A DNA stretch of 64,000 bases, from positions 30,282,501 through 30,346,500 of the forward strand of contig NC_056755.1 of NCBI RefSeq assembly GCF_018687715.1, in the 5' to 3' direction. Position numbers and translations under genes: made by a program. The notes beneath the pieces were generated by a model. It worked only from the letters and a program-made list of their open reading frames with translations, made no database searches and was not told where the DNA came from. Below, piece by piece: positions 11,388 through 22,393 of the stretch (position 1 is the stretch's first letter; each line of letters begins with the position of its first letter). The stretch is from Carya illinoinensis. Taxonomy: Eukaryota > Streptophyta > Magnoliopsida > Fagales > Juglandaceae.

Positions 11388-12680
11388 TTTCCCCTCTACT
11401 CTAAAGGACTTGACCTTGAATCTCCACCTACATCAAAGGGAAAAAGATCAGTAACATTGAAAATAGAAGACACATGATACTTACTTGGAAAATCCACTAG
11501 ATATGAAGTATCATTAATTTTCTCAAGAATTTGAAAAGGTCTATCCACGCTACTCTTGTCATCAACAAGCAAAAGCATCAAAGTTAAAGGAGTAAGTGGA
11601 TTAAAACCAAAAACAACTTCAATAGGTGAATAAGAAATAGTAGTATGTATGGTCCTATTATATGTAAACTCTAATAATGTCAAATCATACTTTCATAAAC
11701 GTTTATGCAACAATTCAATAAATGGAAATTGATAGTCCTACAAATGTTTATGAAACACATCTAAAGTCTTCTGTACACCAAAATGACAACTTCAATTATA
11801 TGTAACCTCAATGAATGGCAAACTATACTCCCAAAAGTATTCATACAATACGCCTAAACTCATCTTTACACCAAAGTGACCACTCCAACTATATGCTAAC
11901 TCAATGAATGGGAAACAATACTCCCACCAATGGTCATGCAACATTTCTAAGGTCCTCTTTACACCAAAATGTCCCAACAGACCACATCCAAGTACAAGCA
12001 ACTCACGCATAAGACTAGTAGGCTCACAAAGTCTATTCTCTCTAAACAAATACCAATCTAGTTTATAACACTTACTAAGCAATGCTTTCTCACATACTCT
12101 ATACACACTAGCAAAGTCATCATGATTAGCATGCAATTCTTTATCATTTTCAAATCTCAATAACTTTGCATCTAAAGTAAAGATAAGGTCATACCTTCTT
12201 GCTAATGCATTAATCACAAAATTTTCTTCACCGTGTGTGTATTTGATTATATGAGGAAAACTGTCAATACAGTCCTCCCACCTAACATGCATTCTAGTCA
12301 ATAACTTACCTTATCTCTTCAAGTGCATCAAGGACTTATATTTGGTATGTAGGGCAAATTGTTTTGACAAAATGTAATGTTGTCAATCCTCTAATGCTGT
12401 CACAAAATCAATTTGATGCTTTATTCCTCCAATAAAATTCATAAAGAACATTGCTAGTCAACACGACCTCATATCCTTGCAACAAAGAGATAACAACACT
12501 AGGCACAAATTTGTTAATTTTGTTAGTATTAAAATTAAACTTAGCATAAAAACTCATTTCTCTCTTTGTTTTGCTCTCACTTTTTTCACTCTTGCTTTTC
12601 TTTTCACTCTTTTTTTCTTAAGGTTTTAGCCTCACCCTTATCTTTTCTCTCTCTCTCCTCTTCGGTCTCACCATTTCTTT
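11388..12680 (-). pseudogene. gypsy integrase C-terminus and RNase H remnant
   Basis: On the minus strand, 11683-11396 encodes an integrase C-terminal part (TYNRTIHTTISYSPIEVVFG, then NVTDLFPFDVG). 12301-11792 encodes the RNase H tail and the zinc-binding start of integrase (HVRWEDCIDSFPHIIKY, RENRLCEPTSLMRELLV, GHFGVKRTLEML). The DDE catalytic core is missing: after GHFGVKRTL the sequence jumps to WEYCFPFIELAYSWSGHFGV, and that join is itself partly duplicated (GHFGVKMSL...FPFIEVTYN). 12302-12680 is more degraded, ending in a pyrimidine-rich stretch. An internal deletion plus a local duplication explains the layout. Confidence 0.75.
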
Positions 12681-12685
12681 CTTCT

Positions 12686-14201
12686 TGACTCATTCTCGAA
12701 TATGCTTCCAAGTGTAAAAGTGTTAAGTTGTATCAAGGATAAGTCCAAGATTGTATTCTACAGGGACAAAGGGTTATCAAAGCATTTGTGAGATTTTTAT
12801 GTAACAACTGTGTCGACTACGAGAGATGGAAATAAATGTTTCTAAAATTACCATGAACCAAGACGTTTAAAGAAAATGTGTAGAAGTTGAATTAAACTTG
12901 TAAGAAGCAATAAAACAAACACTTGGGATGCAATTTTTACCCATTTCTATTTTGAAGTTGGATTTACCTTTAATTTCATCTTATCTCAACCATGCTCCCA
13001 TTCCTAGAAGTCATGGTCGGTTAATAAAACAATAAGCACACTTTTCAGTATAATCAATATGCTTGATAGATTTTATAACAAATATTAAAGTGAAAGAAAG
13101 CCATCAAAATCTTATTACAAGTTCAAGCATCAATCGTGCATTTATGTCTACGACTGATCAAGGTCAAGAACATAAAACTTTAATTCTTCCCATAGGCAAA
13201 ATGAAATATAATCTATCAAGCTAGTCATTCAAAATTTCATAACCTTGAAAAAAATCTAACTCAAAATAGTCATGAGTTACTCATTGAATCTCAAGCTAAA
13301 AATCTAGTCTATCATCATTCCTCAATGGATAATCTCTTTAAGCATTTGTGAGTCTATTGAAAACTGAAGTAAAATAAAAAGAGGGAGAAATAAACTGCTG
13401 AAACAACAAATAAGCATGGAAGTAAGCAAATCAGCTGACAGCAACTAAGAACTAACAAGTAAAACTGGATAACAAAAAGTAAAACTGAAATGAAAACCGA
13501 GCCGCCAAGTAGAAATGCCCAAAGGCAGAAAACTAGAAAGAAAACAAGAGAAATAAAATTAACGAACAAGAGAAGGCCTCATGCTGACTACCAACGTAAA
13601 AGAAAACGTAGAAAAACTCAAGAAAAAATAAATATAATATGTCGCCCAGGTCTGAACCCTCCAAAACGTGAAAACTAAAAGCAGGAAAATAAAAATAAAA
13701 TGCGAGAGAGAGAGTCCGAGAGAGTTCCATCCCCCCTCCTCAACGATAAAGTAAAATAAAAACCCCCCATAAAGTAAAACAAGCTGCATCTAGGTCCGCG
13801 TACAAGACAAAGAAAAAAATAATCAAAACCAAACCATAACTCAAAACCCCCAGAAAGTAAAGCCTTAGGCCGACTACCTACTACAACACTAAAAACAAGG
13901 AAAAATAAATAATATAACCCCATCGACTTCCAGCCCTCTATCCGTGCCCTGCATTCCTTGCATTTCCCCCTGCATTCCTTGCATTTCCAAAAATGCCCTA
14001 CATCAATTCCATAATGAGAGGGATAAAATTGAGATATAAATTCTGAAGTGGCCTAACAGCTGTATTATAAATCTTTTCAAGTGCAAATTATCAGAATTTA
14101 TCAATTGATTAATTAACTGCATAATTAAGTACTTAAATCATTTTTGATTAAACAATTTATTCACTTAAGTAACTTAATCATGCAATTTTAACACTTTATC
14201 A
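12686..14201 (-). mobile_element. Solo LTR, family B, 1.5 kb
   Basis: Plus strand reads TGACTCATTCTCGAATA...AACACTTTATCA; on the minus strand it starts TGATAAAG and ends GAATGAGTCA. Both ends match the solo LTR at 22394-24659. The minus-strand 3' end has a CCCTGTAGAATAC motif like Athila/Tat LTR ends. Flanks are CTTCT (12681-12685) and CTTCC (14202-14206), a target duplication with one mismatch. Short open frames inside are low complexity. It is 750 bp shorter than the other family B copy. Confidence 0.75.
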
Positions 14202-15420
14202 CTTCCTCAATCTCAATCTCACTCACACTCTTTCTTTTTCACTTAACCTCACTTTTACTTTCACATTTTTAATTAATCTCACTCTCTCTTTTTCTTTTTT
14301 GATCAACCTTACTTTCACCCTTTCTTTTTGGCTCACTTTCACTTTTCAGCTTCAGTTGATCGTCATGGACCTGTGTCAGAGTTAAAGGAGCAAGTTTGAT
14401 TGTTTTTCCATCATTTTCAAAACTGTACATGTTCCTTAACCCTTCATGGATCACTTTCCTATTATACTACCACGTTCTCTCCAACAAAATATGGCAAGCA
14501 TCCATACATAGGCACTACATCACAAAGCACCACATCTTGGTATTTCTCAATTAAAAAAGAAACTAGCACTTATTTATTTACCCTAACCTCGCCACAATCA
14601 GTCAACCACTGCAACTTGTATAGTTTAGGGTGTTTCAAGGCAGGTAAATTCAATTTCTCAATTAGAGTAGTGCTAGCCAAATTAATACAACTCCTTCTAT
14701 CAATAATCATACTAAATACCTTGTTGTTGATGTAGCATCTAGTATGAAAAATGTTCTCTCTGTATTGCTCCTTATAATCTATTTTAATTTGGGTATTGAG
14801 AGCACGTCTGGCAACAAGAGACTCACCATACTCTTCATACTCATACCTATTCTCAATACTACTAGGCTCATGTCTTCTCCTATCTCTCCCACCTTGCAGA
14901 TTTCTAATCACTACAACTCGTTGATCCATCCTATCCCTTATTTCATCCCATGCCAAATTCAACTTTTCAAACTTTTATTGCATGGACTACAACACAAAGT
15001 ATGAATTATCTGCCATCCCCTTTGGTGATGTGTGAGACATCATAATGTGCTATACAAAAGAATAATATTCGTAAAAACCTCACACACTCCCTTACATGTT
15101 TACGCTCGAAGAATGGCACCCCACTTGTGTATCACTCTTAATTGGCTTTTTTCCAATAATGATCTCTCACTCTCTTACCTGTTACCTCAAGATTTTTCAC
15201 ACTAAAGTTCTTTAAGAACCAATTGAACTCAATCAAGACAATACAACCTTATTTTATTCCAACTAGTAATTATGTCCAAGAAACAAGAACAGAGAAACAC
15301 AGAAGAAAAAAATGACACGAGACTCAAGGAAATGAAATGAGGGAAAGAGTAATTACAAAACAAGATACCAACTATGATGATATATTTAGCCCCCTTTGAT
15401 GATAAGGCTCAATCAAAAGA
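14202..15420 (-). pseudogene. gypsy gag-protease remnant and 5' region
   Basis: Minus strand 14962-14570 reads MNLAWDEIRDRMDQRVVV near the gag end, then SLVARRALNTQIK, ENIFHTRCYINNKVFSMIID and INLASTTLIEKLNL, which is the retropepsin region of one gypsy group; the active site reads MIIDRRSC where relatives have IIDGGSC. 14202-14400 is a low-complexity TCACTTT stretch coding Lys/Glu/Ser-rich sequence on the minus strand. 15007-15420 has no reading frame and is the element's leader. Confidence 0.7.
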
Positions 15421-15564
15421 ATTTTTTTTTTAATTTTTTTTTAAATTTTCTTTTCCTTTCTTTTATTTTCTTTCTCTTTCTTTTATTTTCTTTTCTTTTC
15501 ATTTCTATTCTTTTCTTCTCCTTTCTTTTTCTTTTCTTTTCTTTTCTTTTCCTTTCTTTTTCCA
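15421..15564. repeat. Pyrimidine tract (TTTTC)n
   Basis: About 140 bases of T and C on the plus strand, mostly TTTTCTTTTC units, in the leader of the minus-strand gypsy element (A/G-rich on that strand). The translated open frame is only low-complexity Phe/Leu and is not a gene. Confidence 0.9.
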
Positions 15565-15639
15565 CTTATTCAATCAGAAACAATTTTTTTTTTTTTTAAG
15601 GGAAAACTCTTGAACCATTTCATTTAATTAAAGAGGAGA

Positions 15640-16943
15640 TACATTGAGGAATATCCTCCATCGTTACGATTAGATCAGAAATGGAAAGAGAATTTTTTGC
15701 TAAAGCATGGCTAACATATTGCCATTTCTCCTAACATGAGAAACCTCCCATCTAGCAAGTTATTTCAATAAGATTCTTGTTTCAGACAAGAATATTGATG
15801 CACTACTAAAGCCTTCCTTATCATCATGGAGAGTATTGATAACCTGTAGAGAATCACCTTCTAAAAGAATTTGTCTCAGGCCTAATTCCATACCAAATTT
15901 GATAGCTTGAAGAGCCCCATATGATTTGGCAAGCAAAGGGTCTGGGAATAGGTGCTTGTTATGTCTCATAGTAGCTATGCTATGCCCCTCGCAGTCTCTT
16001 ACAACCACTCCAGCTCCTATTAGGCTTTTCTGCTTGTTCACTGAACTATCCCAGTTGATATTATACCAATGTAGTGGGGGGTGAGTCCAAGCAACAGGAG
16101 ATGACAGACCTGGGTGGGCTTAGGGATTATGTTGTTGTCCTCTCCTTGTAACAGAGCAAGTGTAACTTGAGCTTCTCTTATAATTGAATTGGGATGCTTA
16201 AATTCATTGTTGAAAATAAGACAGTTTCTCCTCCACCAAATCCTCCGAGCCACTATAACAAATTCTTGAATTGAAGACTCATCCAATATGTGTAGGAGGG
16301 ATTCAAAAAGTTCCATAAATAAGGAGGGGGATAGACATCTTTTTTGTAGTTTTTTAGAAGCAAGGTTCCAAACATCCTAGCTGAGACACAGCTCCATATT
16401 GCATGTACAACTGATTATTCTTCCTTATGGCATATAGGGCATAGTGGCTGATCCACTATGCTTTTCTTCTATAGATTGGTTTGAGTTGGGAGGGGCTCGA
16501 GACAAGCCCTCCATAAAAATACCTTGTCACCAGGCTGTATCTTTAGTTTCCATAGGTGTTGCCACACCTCCTTGAGGTTGTTACTGCAAGAGGCTCGGCC
16601 CTTCTCTGCTTGATCTCGTGCCTTTTCCATGTGATAAGCACTCCTTACTGAAAACCTGTCATCCTTAGTCCCCTGCCAGCTTATTTTATCCTTAGCATTC
16701 ATGGAACTTAGAGGGGTTTGTAGTATCAATTCGGCTTCCCTTTCCACAAACACCTCCCTCACAAGTGTTTCTTTCCATTGATTTGAGGTATGGTCAATTG
16801 GTTCAGAAACTTCTGCTCTGCTATCAAGCTGTGTCACTGGACTCAAGATCTTTCTAGGCACTGGTTGACCAAGCCATTTTTCTTGCCAAATTTGAATCTT
16901 TTCCATTACCAATCCTCCAACAAGTTCCTGCATTCACCACTTG
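15640..16943 (-). pseudogene. LINE RNase H and zf-RVT region
   Basis: Minus strand 16933-16469 carries WQEKWLGQP (the usual end of the RT thumb region), then DRFSVRSAYHM and the zf-RVT segment (WKLKIQPGDKVFLWRACLEP, LPTQTNL, with Cys-poor remainder). 16316-16038 continues (FESLLHILDESSIQEFVIVA, RRIWWRRNCLIFNNE), then RNase H at 16041-15760 (LIGAGVVVRDCEGH, LLAKSYGALQAIKFGMELGL, ILLEGDSLQVI). Frameshifts occur near 16905, 16460 and 16040. RNase H would remove the RNA template during target-primed reverse transcription. Not functional here. Confidence 0.85.
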
Positions 16944-18139
16944 TCTAGTGATTGAGCTGAAATATTGCATATTTTAGCTATTTACCAATGTATTTTAAAT
17001 TCATCATGACATTATTATTGGTTTTAAATGAAAAAATGGTTAATAAGAATAAATGCAAGTTGTGATTTAAATTGATTAATAGCATGAGTTTATGCTTAAC
17101 TTGAGATTTAATTGGATAATGTTTATTCATATGCATATTTTATCTTATTTAGAAAGCTTTGTATGAGATAAATTTTGTGTGTGATCCATATGTTAAACTT
17201 TTTGAATAGATTGGAAGTCATTAACTCATGCATGACTCAAAACAATGAATTTTGGCTTGTAGGTCTTATACACATGACATGGAAAGATATATTGAATTGT
17301 TGACCACCTCTAGATTGAAGAGTGCCGTATGCACTTCATCCCACCAACTCAACACAAGTCACTCTGATCAATCATCCACCACCTCTTCCATTCACACTCA
17401 AATAAATCCACCAACTCCTTTCCAACCCATGGAAAAATACCTCTTTTGTCTTCCAATTGGTTACATATCACATGAATTTAATCCATTCACATGGCAACAA
17501 CCTCACATGGCAACAACTTGGCAAGTTGGAAGAAGGCTGCTGTCCACCGAAATTATACATTGAAGAAGCACATCAAAGGCTGCTGCCTTTCCACTGAATT
17601 GGACAAGAGCTGTTGGAGAAGGAAGATAGAGAGCTGCATGTGATGTAGTCAAAAATTAACACCACCGAAAAGGGAAAATGGAAAGCAAGACAATACATGC
17701 AAGTTGGGTCAATGTTTACGGCAATGAGAAGAGAATAGAGAGAGGCATGTGAATGTTGTGCTGGAATTAAAGTGTGTGTGTGGCTGGACGGCAGAAATAG
17801 AAAAGGTGTGAGAAGAAATAAGAGAAGTCGGCTGGAGTGAATTGTAGTTAGGGGAGTTTGGCACCGACTTGATATATATATATATTGCTGGATGGAATGG
17901 AGAAGCACCGAATTCAACCATCTATAAATATATGTGTGTGTGTGTGTGTGTGGCTGGACGGTAGAATAAAGGTGTGAAAGGAGAGATGCCGTGATTGGTG
18001 TTCGGTGCATGATTTGCTTGAGCTGAAGTGTGATGTGCTGGAATTAATTGAGAGAAGTCGGTGGGTGTTTAATGTGTTGTGCTGAAACTGAAAAAATAAA
18101 AAAGGAAAGAAAGCAAGAGTCGGCTGGAATTATTCTTCA

Positions 18140-18300
18140 AGTAGAGTGTGAATGCAAGACAGAGTGTGAATGCAAGATTGAAAGTGAATGCAAGAGTCGG
18201 CTGGAATTATTCTTCAAGTGGAGTGTGAATGCAAGATTGAATGTGAATGCAAGATTGAGTGTGAATGCAAGTGAAGTGTGAATGCAAGTGAAGTGTAAAT
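18140..18300. repeat. Short tandem repeats in solo LTR A
   Basis: About nine irregular copies of a 13-17 bp unit (GTGTGAATGCAAG with AT/AG tails). A larger unit, AGTCGGCTGGAATTATTC plus TTCAAGT, occurs twice, at about 18118 and 18195. Located directly before the TATA box at 18330. Confidence 0.8.
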
Positions 18301-18329
18301 GTGAGAGGCAACTAGTGGAGTTGTTCGGC

Positions 18330-18336
18330 TATAAAA
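18330..18336 (+). promoter_or_regulatory. TATA box of solo LTR A
   Basis: TATAAAAGGGG, a strong plant TATA form, in the expected middle of the LTR (U3/R side). It could still start transcripts into the minus-strand LINE as antisense RNA. No expression evidence is available. Confidence 0.5.
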
Positions 18337-19216
18337 GGGGTGCAATCCGAAGGAAAAAAAAAACAACTTACAAAAAGGAACTTTCTGCTTTGTTATGTTC
18401 TTTGTTATGTTCTTTAAATAGTTGGCTCTTAGTTGTATTCGGGAGCTTGTTTTTCCTTTTGGCTTCAATGCTTTGTTGTTTTAGAGTTTTTATTAAGTGT
18501 ATTAAAAATTATTCTAGAATTTTATTTCATTAAGTGTAATACCTTAAATTCTTGCAAGTGTGTTAGTTTGGTTTTATGCAACAAGAGAATTATGTTAGAA
18601 GTTTTAATTAAAATATGCTAGTTGGTTTTATGCAACAAAAGAATTATTTTAGAAGTTTTAATTAAATATGCTAGTTGGTTCCATACAACAAAAGAATTGT
18701 TCTAGGAGTTCTCATTAAGTTTGTTACCTTAATTTATTGCAAGAAAGGTTTGGTTGTAAGCTTTTGTTTTTGTTTTTGATTTTTCTGAAACATGATACAT
18801 GGGAGTAGAGGGAATTGAGCTTTTCATTCGTAAAGTGAAGTGAGTCGGTTTAGATTTATTTTTCTAGAGGAGATTTAGTTGGTTTTAATTATATTTTTTC
18901 AGAAAGTGAAGAAATAATTTAGTTTAATTCTTAATTTAGTCTTATTAATTTCTGAGTTTAATCTATTAGTCCTTTACATTCTAATCCGACAATCAAAATC
19001 TAAAAATATGAATCTAGTCCATGACTAGTAATCTCTTCCATCCATTGCACATACCATCCTCTTGTTTTCTCTTTGTGAAGTTTTTCACATTTTTCAACGA
19101 GTTTAATTTTAAGTAACTTTCCCTGAGGAGACGATCTAGGAATTTATTCCTAATTATTACACGACATCCTTCTGCACTTGGGATAGCATTAGTGCTACTC
19201 ATTTTTGAGTGAGTCA

Positions 19217-20640
19217 TCTAGCTGCCATGAAACTTCTCCACATAAAGGATGGTTTTGAACCCAATTTGGCTGACATGAATGAGCTATTTTGAAAATATTT
19301 GGCTTTCAAGACTTTTACTGTAATTGAATCAAGTTCTTGTAGTAGTCTCCAACATTGTTTAGAGAGCATGACCATGTTGAAGCACTCGAGGTCCCTAAAT
19401 CCCATGCCCCCTTGAGATTTAGCTTTTCCCATTGTTTTCCAAGAAATCCAATGGATTTTATGTTCCCTTTCCTTCTGGCCCCACCAAAAGTTATTGATGA
19501 CATTGTTGATGGAATGCAGCAAGGTCTTAAGAAGTTTGAAAACACTCATTGTGTAGGTGGGGAGGGCTTGGACTACTGCTTTTATGAAAATTTCTTTCCT
19601 AGCTTAAGATAGACTTTTCACTTTGTATCCACTGATTTTCCTTCTGACTGCATCAAGAATACCTTTGAAAGAATTATTTCTATTTCTCCCCACAATAGAT
19701 GGCAATCCGAGGTATTTTTCATAGGTCATAAAGGATCTCATTCCAGCAATTGACAAAATGTAGTGTTGGGTTAACCTGGAGGTGCTCTTGCTGAAGATAA
19801 TGGATGTCTTGTCCATATTTAATCTTTGCCTTGAAGCTTCTTCATAGACTCTCAGCAGATTAAACAGCCTTCCCCATTCAAATGCATTGGCCTTGCAAAA
19901 CAAGAGGCTATCAACAGCAAAGAAGAGATGAGATACTCGAAGTAGGCCTCTTGCTATTGGTACTCCATGAATTGCACCAGCTGCCTCAGCTTTTCCAATG
20001 AGCTTGGTAAGTGTTTCTGCACATAGGATGAAGAGGTAAGGTGAAATGGGGTCACCTTGTCTGATACCTCTTGTAAGGTGAAAGACTCCTTGTGGTACTC
20101 CATTGACCATAATGGAATAAGAAACAATTTCAATACATCTCATCACTAGGTCCACCTATTGATGATAGAAGCCCATCTTATGCATGATTTTCCTAAGGAA
20201 CTCCCATTCAATTTTGTCATATGCCTTGCTCATGTCGAGTTTTAAGGCCATGTAACCCTCCCTTCCTGTCATCTTGGCTTTCATTGTGTGCAAAGCCTCA
20301 AAGGCAACAATCACATTGTCTGTGATTAGTCTATTAAGAACCAAAGCTAACTGAGATGGGGATATTATGGAAGGTAGTATTTTCTTGAGTCTATTGGCTA
20401 GTATTTTGGATATCAGCTTGTATGACACATTGCATAGAGATATGGGTTTGAATTCAGAAACTTTGGTTGGGTTTCTCTTCTTGGGAATAATGGTAGTGTA
20501 AGTGCTATTTATTTCAGATAAGCTGCCATTTGCATTAAGCACATGAAGCACTGCTTTGCTGATTTGATCACCCACTAACCTCTAGTGTTTTTGGTAGAAA
20601 GTTGCAGGATACTAATTAGGGCCAGGAGACCTAAGTCCAT
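19217..20640 (-). pseudogene. LINE reverse transcriptase
   Basis: Minus strand, RT motifs in order: NSTYTTIIPKKRNPTKVSEF and PISLCNVSYKLISKILANRL (20515-20400), SQLALVLNRLITDNVIVAFE, LKLDMSKAYDKIEWEFL (about 20240-20190), GVPQGVFHLTRGIRQGDPIS (about 20100-20040), and the catalytic box HLFFAVDSLLFCKA (about 19930-19890). The box reads FAVD where the family has FADD, so one of two catalytic Asp is replaced by Val. After it come GLPSIVGRNR (about 19695) and the thumb region (FWWGQKEREHKIHWISWKTM, GGMGFRDLECFN). A stop follows MGFYHQ near 20156 and a frameshift lies near 19600. Inactive. Confidence 0.88.
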
Positions 20641-21796
20641 CCATTTGAAAGAGAGCATCTTTCACCTCCTGCTGAGTGTAAGGCCTTAGAAGCATTTTAT
20701 TTTGCTCTTCTGTAATAGTGGCCTCCATTGGTTCTAGGTAATCTGCAATATTCACAGGTTTAGATGAAGAGAATAAATTTTGGAAATATTCTTGGAATAG
20801 GTTAGATATCCCTGCTTTTCATGTGATAGCAGATATCCCTGCTTTTCATGTGATAGCTTGCCCATTGTCATCGACTAGCCTCTTGATCAGGTTTGTTTTC
20901 TTTCTCTGGGTGGCACATTGATGAACAAATTTTGTGTTTCTATCCCCTTCTCTTAGCCATTTTTGTTTGGCTCTTTGTTTCCATTTGATGTGATCTTCTT
21001 CAAGCATCTTTTATATTTTCTTTTGCACCTGCTTTATGGTTTCTATGAGGTGACCTTCATTATCCTTCTATAGTTCAGACACCTAGTCCTAGAGTCTTTT
21101 TAGCTCATCCCTGTGGTTTTCAGCATGTTGTTTGTTCCATTGTACCAAGTCCAGTCTGCATTGGTTCAAGCCTTCTATGACCTGGTGTAGTTTGTTATCA
21201 ACCCTTCTAGATGAGCTCCATGCCTTCTCTATTACTTCATAGCAATCTTCCCTTAAGGCCCAGCTGGCCTCATATCTAAATGGTCTGGCTGTTCTCATTG
21301 AATCAACTTCAAATTGTTCCATAGTAATAAGGATGGGGCAGTGGTCTGAGCTTAAGATTGGGAGGTTGTAGACTTTGGAGAATGGGAATAGCTCAGACCA
21401 TGCCATATTACACAGAGCTCTATCAATCCTTTCTTTGATAAAAGCTTGTCTTGACCTGCTATTGGTCCATGTAAATTTTTTACAAATATATCCCATATCA
21501 GAAGGAGAGCATGATTCAATTGTTGCTCTGAATGCTTCCATCTGGTAGAATGGTCTTTGCCTACCCTCACGTTTGTCTCCTGAGCTAAGTACCTCATTAA
21601 AGTGACCCACACATAACCACCCTATCTCCTTGGCAGGCTTGAGAGCTTTTAGAAGCTGCCAGCTCTCCTTTCTCTTTGCTGTGTCAGGATTTCCATAGAA
21701 GCCTGTAAGAACCTACTCTCTACTACCTGTTTCCCCTCGGATCAGTAAGGATATATGATGTTGAGTATATGATAGAACCTCAGCATCCACATCAAA
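20641..21796 (-). pseudogene. LINE endonuclease domain
   Basis: Minus strand: VLTGFYGNPDTAKRKESWQL (21700-21640), then WLCVGHFNEVLSSGDKREG (21620-21560), FTWTNSRSRQAFIKERIDRA (about 21480-21420) and the SDHCPI motif (21345-21328). This is an AP-type endonuclease that nicks target DNA. The motif GDFNE of the family reads GHFNE here, so a catalytic Asp is lost; SDH is kept. The linker to RT (20640-21088) has several stops (for example near 21010 and 21070) and a local duplication of CAGATATCCCTGCTTTTCAT (about 20804-20852). Confidence 0.85.
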
Positions 21797-22100
21797 CAAT
21801 TGTGAACATCAAACAATTGAATTCAAACACACGAAATTGACAGGAATAGAAGAGAATCAATGAAACGGCACTCCAAGCAATTGAAAAACTTAGAGATGCA
21901 AGAATCTCTAGAAATTTCAAACCTTAGATGATGAACATGAAACCTAAATGATAGAGAAATTTGGCAGCCCTAGGAAAATCAAATTTCTGTACTTTTTTTT
22001 GTAACCCTAGAACAATGAAGCCCTAGAATTAAATTTAAAGATGCAAGAATTAAAAGATGGAATTAGACCTAATTGAAAACCTTGCTCTGAATACTAAATG
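21797..22100 (-). other. gypsy leader and degenerate primer-binding site
   Basis: Non-coding leader of the minus-strand gypsy element between the LINE insertion and the 5' LTR. At 22082-22096 the plus strand reads GCTCTGAATACTAAA, close to the reverse complement of the usual initiator-Met tRNA site (TGGTATCAGAGC), with an inserted A and a C-to-T change. It lies directly beside the LTR start TGATGTGAAC at 22101. Confidence 0.6.
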
Positions 22101-22393
22101 ATGTGAACTCGTGGAATTGGAATCCCTTGAACCCACAATCAATTTGAAACTCACTCAAGAAAGCTGAAATCAAGTCAATTGGATGGAGAATCTAGACCTA
22201 TTGAGAAATTGTTTCAAGAACCTAGATTATATGAAAATATAGATCCGTTGAAGAACCCATTTCAAGAACCCAAATTATAAAGAAGGAACATCATAAAGGT
22301 TATGATTTACCTTTGATAAGTTCTAAAATCCAATAAAGAATAAGAGGAGATAAACTCAACTCACAACGAAGAAAATTCATTAATCTTCATAAA

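Larger units (their letters stand above)
16949..19216 (+). mobile_element. Solo LTR, family A, TSD TCTAG
   Basis: Begins TGATTGAGCTGAAA and ends TTTGAGTGAGTCA, flanked by perfect 5-bp duplications TCTAG (16944-16948 and 19217-19221). Excising it with one TCTAG rejoins the LINE frame across FMAAR and QVVNAGTCWRIGNG. It has no internal coding region. Features inside: a (GT)n run at about 17933-17953, tandem GTGTGAATGCAAG repeats at 18140-18300 and a TATA box (TATAAAA, 18330). It is the same family as the Athila 3' LTR at 2633-3936 (shared ends), so it marks a lost Athila-type insertion. Confidence 0.92.
15585..21796 (-). mobile_element. L1-type LINE, 5'-truncated, interrupted by a solo LTR
   Basis: A minus-strand non-LTR retrotransposon. 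The poly(A) tail is the T-run at about 15585-15598. Going 5' along the minus strand there is RNase H, a zf-RVT zinc-binding region, reverse transcriptase and an apurinic endonuclease domain, the last starting near 21796 (VDAEVLSYTQHHISLLI), so ORF1 and the start of ORF2 are missing. About 3.9 kb of LINE remains when the solo LTR is removed. A possible imperfect duplication is ATCAGAAACAATT before the tail and ATCAAACAATT near 21808. It lies inside the gypsy element's leader. Confidence 0.85.

Noticed and set aside
17573..18010. 145-aa minus-strand frame with a Leu-rich stretch.
   Set aside because: Lies in solo LTR A and crosses a (GT)n microsatellite; no domain.
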